Position numbers and translations under genes: made by a program
NCBI GenBank assembly: GCA_001695595.3
Contig: MBPM02000048.1
Coordinates: forward strand, 62,001-126,000
DNA: 64,000 nt
Direction: 5' to 3'
DNA from: Plasmopara viticola
Taxonomy: Eukaryota; Oomycota; Peronosporomycetes; Peronosporales; Peronosporaceae
Part shown: piece after piece, positions 55,234 through 64,000 of the stretch
Layout of the letters: each line of letters opens with the position of its first letter
How positions within the stretch are numbered: position 1 is the stretch's first letter
The notes under the pieces: model-generated
The model's database searches: none
Told to the model about the DNA's origin: nothing
The model's input: only the letters and a program-made list of their open reading frames with translations

Positions 55234-56756
55234 CATGGTACGATTCGGTTGTAACAGCGGTAAAGGAGCAATATGAGCAATGTTCAGCCGCATCAGTATT
55301 GATGTTCCCGTGTTTGCTATCGTCATGAGCTACTGCGTCTCTGCGATCATGAGGACCTCATACTCACGACAAGACCGCAATTTCTACATTGTTAAACAAC
55401 GGTTATGTGCTTTCGTAAACCTTTTACAAATTGTTTCGAAACGCTTGTTCTTGTGACTGGTATTAGCTTTTGATTACTTAGAGAGCAGATAGCCAACATA
55501 TGGTCACAAAATTTCGTCATGGGTTCTTTTACATTTAAACGTGGTGATACTTTGCGTTGGTTTTCAACCTACTATCCAATTTAAGCTCAAACGAATGGTG
55601 ATCCTGTCATGCGTCTTTACCATTACGAAGAATTCGACTGAAGGCTACCTGCACTTCCACTCACTCTTCAATCTACTGACATATCAATTTTATATGGACG
55701 TCGCCACGTGACTTAAAAGGATCTTCACTCTGTCGCCTTCTATGCGCAGCTGTTTCATTATTGATACCGCGGCGATGGCGGGTACTTGTAGCGATAATTT
55801 GGCATGCCACTTTGTCCAAAGACTTGTCGGGCAGAATTACGACACGCTCGCTTTAAATGCACCTTGACGATCGAAGCAGCTTTCGACTGTACTTCGACGT
55901 TAAGTGCACTTGGCCGCTCGATGAGGTCCATTTTTAGGGCTTGGTTGCGTCTGTGGACAAGACAAAAATGCTACTTTTATTTTGTGCTGATTCTAGTTTG
56001 CGATTTGAATGCCATTGCAGTTTACCTATGTGAATTTGGTATGAATCTCAAGATCTTCCAGCTATAATCATCGAGTGCATTCGTTGTAGAAGTGCGGTGA
56101 TTGGATAAATTGCAAAGCGTCCAATGGATAAAGCACCATTTTATGATTACATCCGATCGCGCAGACAAGTCTTCATCGGGTAGCGTAACAAATGGTCGAA
56201 GGGACCTCTCCTTGAACATTGTCAATTGCTAACAGATGGATGTCATATCTTGCGTATATCATGGTCTTTTTTTTTGCAAGTGCGAGATATTTGATATCTA
56301 ATTGTAGTAGGGTTAGGTCAGGCGTCTTGTACATGTAAAGTTAAGCGATCACGTGTCAAGGTGTAGATTTATGCAAATACTTCATCACCCGCAAACTTGA
56401 GATATGTAGCTGCTGCGCCATTGTCTACTGTTTTAACCTTAATGCTTGGACAAAGTGCTATTAATGATGCCACAAAATTTAACACAAAAAAACATTAGAA
56501 ATGAAATTCTTTTTGAGTACAGCAGGTAACTTACAAAATAACAATGGTTCTAGTCTCATTTTCCAAGTGCATAAATGTATTAACTTTTTTTCGCTGTAAG
56601 TCACCTCAAGTTTCAAAGAATAATTGTATAGCTTGACGATAGCAGAAATACCTTCAGTAATGTCGCATCGTGGCGAGAGTGTCCTCTTATAAATCTCTCA
56701 TAGCGTGTGCATGTACGGCGGCAGTCGTCGCCACGAAAGCTAATATGCTCGAGTCC
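55234..56756. other. Downstream of the intact effector, copy 2
   Basis: Matches copy 1 closely to about 55.9 kb, then with more substitutions and small indels. No gene recognised. Confidence 0.45.
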
Positions 56757-57180
56757 TTTTTTAAAAAGTCTAACGCATCTCCCTCAGATTACTCTCTTTT
56801 TTTTCACCGTGAGCTGGCAGACCCATGAGCGGAACATACGCTGCTGGGACTTTCGATCAAGCGAGTGAAAGCATGTATCAGTGCATGAAAAATAACTGTT
56901 TTTACTCAACAGCCATGGGTAGCTATGTTATAGTATCAATAAAGTGTCTAAATTGGATTACATCATTTTGCGCTGACGTGTTCGTGATAACTCTGCAATC
57001 GGCACTTACGATTTAGATGCTTTTAGCTCATGGTCGCGCTTACGTGGGTGGTATGACTCCAAAAAATTTTGGTGTTCTTATTGCTACAACGGAAGCAAAA
57101 GTTTTATGGTGGGCTTACAACACTCGAGACTATAAGAATACTGTACACTTCATTTTATTAGTTACCTTTTGTTATAAATA
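56757..57180 (+). pseudogene. Copy-2-specific segment with a broken coding-like region
   Basis: About 205 bp (56757-56961) have no counterpart in copy 1. An ATG ORF at 56825-57016 (63 codons, cysteine-containing, FDQASESMYQCMKNN) starts inside it. After its stop another frame gives a coding-like stretch, LLAHGRAYVGGMTPKNFGVL and then WWAYNTRDYKN, up to about 57180. The two could be exons of one gene (GT near 56926 and TTTAG at about 57015) or a frameshifted relic. I do not recognise the protein. In copy 1 the first part is missing and the second is broken. Confidence 0.35.
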
Positions 57181-57367
57181 GCCTTTGCTTTTTATATGGC
57201 AAGAAAAAAGTTGATGGACCAGTCGCTAATACACTCGACATGATCGATTGTAGCGTTCTGTCTAGAAAGCAATTTAAAATAGTCTCTAATATTATTGCTG
57301 AAGCCGTCATTGCTAATTTATAAATGTATTTCGGCTGAATGTAAAAAATCTCGATTAATCAAAATGA

Positions 57368-57619
57368 TACGAGTAATAGATTAAAAAGTAGTAGAGGATG
57401 GGGGCGGCGCACGCGCTCACCCCCGCTGACAAAAATTCTACTGTGGAACTACTCAAAAGAGCATTCCTGAACCCTTACAGCACCGGAGTGCAAGGGGCCT
57501 GCTCCGGCTCATGTCAACGCCCTCATTGAGCAGCGTCAAGCACCAGTCAGGTAAGTATGATTTGAGCTATGTAAATCGTTCTATTAGTATATACTGTATT
57601 TAACCCTTACGAACAAGTT
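57368..57619 (+). repeat. Second interspersed repeat (S), copy in duplication copy 2
   Basis: Near-identical to 43130-43381. From here rightward the two large copies are again almost identical. Confidence 0.75.
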
Positions 57620-60600
57620 ATATTTTTAAATGTACAGTAATTGCTACGAAAGACTTATTTGTATCGGTCGTGCATGGATTGAGAAAACACAAACACGTCA
57701 GACGCATGTACAGAAATTAGCTCGCCGTAGTGTATGGTGAGTATTGGAGCATATACTGATAAATTCATTTTAAACGCAACTCCTTCGACTGTCAAATGAC
57801 TGAGGCAACCACAAACATAGCTGCAAACAAAACGTATGTTACGAACACGTAGCTATTGATTGGTTGGTAAATCAATAGCTCGAAATTGGGGTCGATTTTC
57901 GGAAAAAGCATTCCGTGTGATACATAAATTTTGACCGCTTTGCCTCAAGGCGTGATCTAAATCTGTTTATTCCTTGAGTTACTGTACTTGCAAGTTCTGA
58001 CAGACTATGTAAGAACCTAACCGCGCGGCTTATTTATTCATGAGCATTTGGTTTGTACGTTCACAGGCTGAAGACCGTTTTCAAGAGCTAATAGGTTTGG
58101 TAACTTGGTTTTATTATACAAGATGCAATTACATTTTTTAAAGTATTTATATATCCCTGGTAGTGATTTTTTTCAGTCCAAACGTCATTTCTTTCTACAT
58201 GTACAAATTCAAGATCGCTCGAAAGTGATGAACTCGACAGAATATTAGGATTTCCTAATAAAAGGTTGATAATAGAAGAAAGTCCGATGACGAAGGCAAC
58301 CAACTACTACCTAGGGTAATTACCGACACTGGGAAACGAATGCTTGGGTAGCGAAAGGGATTAGATAACTCGCTAGTTCATGTTGTAAAGGATGAGGGCT
58401 AATTTTGCAGCTAGCGTGTTGAAAACTTTGCCCAAAAAGTATATCCGCACGATTGGAATTTTACCCCATGAAATTGCCCAATCGAACATTTCAATATACT
58501 TTCAGCGCCGGAATGCGAGAAGTCTGCTACGGCTCATGCCCTCATTGAGCAGCGTTTGATCTACATCTCTCTATTCTTGTATTACCGTACTTGCAAATTT
58601 GGTCAGAATCTGGAAGTTTCTGACCGCGTGGATTGTATCCATATCCAATTGTAAGCTCACTTAGAGTCAGCCTGCCTTAGTTGCCAATATCATTTTCGGT
58701 CTCTTGGCGTATGCTAAAGAAACCACTGATTATCCAACTTTTGCCGCTAAAATACAAAGATATGCCAAATTAGTGCTCCGATTCGATAAATCGTAACCTT
58801 CGGGTGCTGCGATATGACCTTAATTGTCTTAACAACACCCCGATACTAAGATTTGTTGCCAAGACTCGCGCGCTGTGTATCCGTGCGCATGGCGTCTTAC
58901 TCCTTGTTGTCAGCTTTAGCTCCAGAGGATTATGCAGCATTTAAATCGACACTGATAACATAAAATGCATTAACTATGTGCTTAACTAAAGAGAATCCTG
59001 CTTTCAAGCTGCACTAAGTATACTTCAACACAGCGACGACGGCATCGACAGTATTTTCTCATACCGGTTAATCTTTTCATAAGTGCCGGATAGAGAGCTA
59101 AGACCATTACTTCGACAAAAAGCACGTTTTATTCAGCTTCAACCCTTTCAAAATTTCATTTTAGACGAACTTCAGAATTCTTCACGGGCCATATTAGCTT
59201 TCCGATAAAGTGCCAGTGTAAGCTTCATCAAGATGCAGATTTAATAATTGTGCCCTCTTTAAGATTAAAAATTCACTATTAAACGGTTATCTTGATTAAA
59301 TGGAGTACATATGGCTTGGCAAGTATTCACGATTAGTAGGATGTGCAAATAGAACACTTAGAGAATGCGGTCACACCTTTGGGATGCTTGTCGGTATCAT
59401 TCCGCTGGTGGTAGTCCATTTGTTGAAAGTGTTTGTGACGACATTAAGATTGTGACCGAAAAGACAAATTTTCCATTTAGCGACACTGTCGGGCACGATC
59501 GGTGGTGTCAAAAGAGTAGCGCTGCTTTACAACCTTTTCTTCAGTCAGGCAGACCTTTTTTTAAGAGTATATAAAGTTCTTTGACCGAGATTTACTACGT
59601 CCGCAGATCGATGGTAAGATAGAGCGAGTAAATCTCGTCTTAGAGGATGGTTTGCGCACTTCGGCTGTCGATACGTCAAGGCTTCAGAAGGTACGTTGTG
59701 AATTGTTGAATTCGAACAGAGATGTACCATTCCTGCCTTTACCGACTACATGCTGTTTTAATGAATAAGCTGGTCAAGCCTCGTCTCTTTTTCAGTGTCA
59801 TCACATTGTGGCTCAGGCTTACTGAAGTATAAACAGTCGAGGGGCTTGCTGATATCCGTCCTTACACAACAAGTACGAAAGTTGAAGCGATATCTCAAGG
59901 CACGTTCAAGAAAATGCTTATATAAACGGAATTTGTCCGAAAGGGAAGAATTATCAAGACAAACTTGAAATAAATAATTTGTATTGCTTACAAATACATA
60001 AAGTGATTCATCAAGACTAGATTGGGTTTGTGCTTCACCGTATAAATTTAGGTCATCGTCATGAAAGGCCTAGCGTATGCGCTTTATATTTCTAAAAAGA
60101 TGCTAACACCCCGTTTCTAGTAGGCATGCTTAAGCCAGGCGCGATAGCGCTGGCTTCGATTCATACGTATGCATTCACAATTTAGGTAATTGGCGCGGAG
60201 TGCCACAATCCTTATATCGTAAATCGCGGATCCAGCGACATGCCCGCACAACGCTGTAACTATGCACTCGAGCTTTGAGATCTAGTTGAACAAGCTGTAG
60301 GCCTGTGTGTCTTGGCAAATTCTGGTCTTCGACCTTACTTTGTGCCAGCTCGAGGGCTCCGTTTGCCGCACGTCGCTATTAAAGCAAAAATGCACTCGGA
60401 ATGCCGCATGAAGTCCGGACATATACCTTTTTCACCTCTTTTCGATTGTAAGGTTAGGCGCCACAATCACGTAGGGTACAATCCTGCGCGGAGTCGTCGC
60501 CAAATTTAAACTCATCATACTGTGGTATGAAATAAAAAAGAGCTCACAATGCTCGAGGACGTCCGACTTTGCCAAGGTTACCCAAATGTCGTAAACACAT

Positions 60601-63600
60601 TTGGTCATGCTCATCTGCGCCTTCGGTAGGACTACGCTACTTGCCGCTAGGGCAGAAAGCACTGAGGTCGCAAGCTTAGCTCATCTCGAGGTCCCCGGTA
60701 CCCACTTAAAAAAATCACTTTCGAAAGCATGATGTTGCAGACCATTTGTTGCAGAACGATAATCGAACACGAGAGATAGGTCGAGAGAACTCGTACAAAA
60801 TGTACTGCTCCACTGCACATACATTTGCTGAAGTCGTTCTGGAGTGCGAGCAGAATGTAAATTGTCGTGTACCCTTCTGAAAATTTGCTATATCAGGACA
60901 CAAAAGCGATACATCAAAGTAAGGGACGGGTTTTTTGAAAGGTGGAGTGATAGCACTGGTCACTTGCGGGAATGAGGTATGCAACATAGTTTGTTTTGAT
61001 CGGATAAATTTGTGGACTTTTGTTGAAGGTACTCCAACCTAGTGTGCTGATATCTGGAGAACATTTTTAGATTTACTTTTCACAACTTGGCGTCTGAGCG
61101 TCCAAATGCTGTGTGTTCGTGGCGGTCTTGACACGACAAGCCCACGATAAGATTTTAAGTCCAAGACCAGACAGCGATCAACGCTATCAAAGTCGAAGAG
61201 TGTCGAATATAGATTCACCAGGATCCTGTGCAGCGATCCTTAATTCGGAAAGTGATAGTGTGCTCGAAGAGCCTCAGTATATGGCCAGTCTTGTATTATA
61301 ATGAAGCGTTGAGGTATATATGTCTTGAGCAAACAACGGAGTTCCAAAGCCCTCTATGATTCCCTGAACCACTAGCAAGCCAGGCTTGCAAGCACAATCC
61401 GCCTTATATAGCAAACTGGTCATTTATACAATGTATTTTTTTTACCTAAATTCCTTGGTAGGGTTCACCAGACCTTTCAACTATCTTGAAATTCCACCCC
61501 GCATCTACTGGACGCTGCTGTTTTGTTGTGGAATTCTATGAGACCGGCCTTGGATATCTGGCTCCCTGGCTTTTAGTGCACTTGGCGCGCGACACATTCC
61601 AGCCGCTAGTGGTAGCCATCATCACAAATACAACAGTGAAAATATTTATATTCTGCTCCTCAACTTGGACTGCTGAAATTTATGTAGACGAATCTCCTTT
61701 CGAAGTAAATTTTGGTACTCTTGCTTTACTCGTGTCTTTCGAAAAATGTATTCGACACTTACTGTCTCATTCGTGGTTTTCTTAAAACAAAACCAGTTGC
61801 ACGCGTAGCATCATTCTTCAGGCAATGCCCGTGTGTAGTTATCGACGATATCTGCTGTATTTTTTGAAAGAGCTGATGGTCATCCCAGCCAACACATTTC
61901 AAATTCTCTGTACAAAGTCCAAGAAAATCTTCTTGTCCTCGTGAGCTATTATCAGGCTTTAGGTCAAGGCCACTTCACGTCCCGATATGCTGTATGTAGC
62001 ACGTGTTTTAAAGGAACTGGCGTGCACGATGTGCCACTTTCGAAGATTCTAACGCGGAATGTTGGCGAAGACCCTTCGAAACCATCGTTTTTCTGCAGAT
62101 CACACATAAAAATATCATAGTGGCGTCACGCCATTCCTTAAGCAAATGCCACCGCCATGTCAGGTAATTTGAGCACAGTGTGTAGCGAGGCTGTCGTAGC
62201 TATTTGCTTAAATACAGCGTCCTTTCAAATCTCTTGCCGTCGATTTGCGCTCAAAATCAATAGAATGTGCTGATCGCTATCTACCCGACGTCAAGAATTA
62301 GTTTCGGTCTCATTTCCAAGACCTAATACAAATTTTTCTCAAAACTTAAGCCTATTTGAACTTATCAATCTATCTGCTCCACGGTAAGTGTTGTGATTAG
62401 GCCATGTGCTGGCTTTTCTGTAAAGTAACGATTTCCCTCGTTAACATTTCAATGATTACATCATACATGTCTTACACAAAGGTAGTACCACCAGCTAGTG
62501 TGCAGACACTGGGCTGATACACTCTCCATTCTAGATTATAGTCTATGCAACAAAAACTTTTTTAACAGAGTCTGTCGATCAGGCATTACCATTGTGACTT
62601 GTGCCGCTTCTTAAGAACCTGCACAATAAGCTGAATGAGCCTTAAAGCTTTTTGAGAGCAGATTTTATGAGTCAACCAACTACCATGTCGTCCATACCTT
62701 ACGGACCGCCGAATTTTAAAACATCTGCAACACAAAACTTTAAGACACGAGCCAAGCCTGTTACCGCACGTCTTTTTACAGAACTATGCTAAGCCTGCAG
62801 ATGACAAGTTATTTAACCGTAGATCGCAATTGCGACACGCCTGTTTGGTAAAATTGGAATAATGAATCAAGCGACATAGTCAGCAACGGCCCAAAAACTT
62901 TGGCATTAGAAGGTAAATAGAGTGAGTCCTTCTTATGATAAAGCTCGAGCTCTATTCGTGAGTCTGCAGCTCGCACCACCGAGCTAAAATATAACGAAGG
63001 ACCGTCAAGTGGTACCCTATATTCACCATTAGATTATTTCCTTCATTTATCGGTTCCCACGTCTTCTTTGGCAGCCGTTCTTCCCTAGCCGAAGCAACAT
63101 ACGGTGAGTGTAAAAATTTTCACATGAGAAAGAAGGAGAATCACCCGCTTTGGTCAAGAGATGGCAAGAAGACCATGATGTCTGCTTTATATAGATTAAG
63201 ACGAGGAGGAAGGCTTTGATCGTCACGATCCTCAAAAGGCAAACAAGTGACTGACAAGAAAAGGTGATCTCCACGGTACGCATGGCTATACGGCAGAGGA
63301 TTGTGCATTTAATTTATCTTAGGTGAATAACGTCGCCTCACCTGAAGTATGGCTCGTAAGGCGACGTGCTCATTCCCGTGCTCGCCTACCGAGCTTCGAG
63401 ACAATCATTCCCTTTTTATGTATTGCTCCATCTGTAACAAGGCACCGTTTCGACTTTATAGATTCATGGAAGGATATTTTTCTCCCTGCCCTTTGGAATA
63501 CCGTGAGAGGGTTTTATTTGGGTGGACTATCAGCCGCGGGTATCGGCGCCATCAAGCGACAACTCCGCCAGCTTCTGCTGAAGATGCTCCAACAGAGTGA

Positions 63601-64000
63601 TATTGTAAGTGAAGAGCACGTTTTGACCACGTTAAAGGCTTTAACAGCCAAATTTTGCTCTCTTTGAGGCCGAGTGGTACTGTAATCTCATACATCCTGT
63701 ATTGTATCCGCTAAGGTTCATTAAAAAATCAGTGTTTACAACTCAGGTGTAGAGTGACTGCAAGCAATGCGGGACCGCCACAGCTATAAAATTATAAGCA
63801 GAATGTATAGGTATTTGACTATTGTTTTAACGCTCAGCAGGAGTCAGTACGAGCCTTAACACTAAGAGTTAGCATAACTCGTATATAATCAAATGTGAAC
63901 TTTGATTATGTATATAACTAAGTTTCCACGGGGTAAATGTTACAATTACTACTCAGCATAGTAGTTTCTACTCATATGCATTGATCAGAGGTCTTTTGAC
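57620..64000. other. Gene-poor remainder of duplication copy 2
   Basis: Collinear with 43382-49764 with few substitutions. No supportable gene. The window ends inside the duplicated sequence. Confidence 0.45.

Larger units (their letters stand above)
52891..64000. repeat. Large direct duplication, copy 2 (runs off window)
   Basis: Partner of 38842-49764. It starts inside the SINE-like element R4: sequence to the left of R4 is unrelated to sequence left of R3, while everything to the right matches. It is still matching copy 1 at the last base of the window. Confidence 0.95.

Noticed and set aside
1..64000. tRNA, rRNA or CRISPR loci
   Set aside because: No tRNA B-box/cloverleaf, rRNA stretch or regularly spaced short-repeat array was seen. 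CRISPR is not expected in a eukaryote.

Overview
This is eukaryotic DNA, most likely from a plant-associated oomycete (Phytophthora or downy-mildew lineage). The reasons are: short GT-AG introns of 50-90 nt in otherwise compact genes; a large LRR/EF-hand protein with a C-terminal region resembling the DUF4476-type segments I associate with oomycete LRR proteins; a GH81 endo-1,3-beta-glucanase; a match to the oomycete Inr core-promoter motif; and a signal-peptide gene with an RXLR-like/dEER N terminus. The species cannot be fixed from sequence alone.

The window falls into two compartments. Bases 1-31,000 are gene-bearing. They hold a hAT-derived BED zinc-finger protein (289-3231, +), two divergent tandem paralogues of a small acidic protein (9484-9945 and 10652-11089, +), a decayed LINE (about 12.5-13.1 kb), and a compact housekeeping block from 15.4 to 31.0 kb. 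That block contains an LRR/EF-hand protein (-), a ten-exon LRR/coiled-coil protein (+), a six-exon GSK3 kinase (-), a GH81 glucanase (+) and a DHX29-like RNA helicase (-). Neighbours there are arranged as two divergent pairs sharing promoters of about 300 bp and two convergent pairs.

From 31,050 onward the sequence is gene-poor and repeat-rich. It has four copies of a roughly 325-bp SINE-like element with an ATTAC tail, a roughly 250-bp second repeat in inverted and duplicated copies, Ty3/gypsy remnants, hairpins, and a large direct duplication. Bases 38,842-49,764 recur at 52,891-64,000 (the second copy runs off the window), an offset of 14.04-14.24 kb. Each copy carries one effector-like gene. 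The downstream copy is an intact 290-codon ORF; the upstream copy is cut to 185 codons by a single TTA-to-TGA change.

The flanks of the SINE-like element show how the duplication probably arose. The element at the left edge of copy 1 keeps both target-site repeats. The element at the copy 1/copy 2 junction keeps only the right one. This is the expected product of unequal crossing-over between two dispersed elements, and it predicts a third element beyond the right edge of the window.
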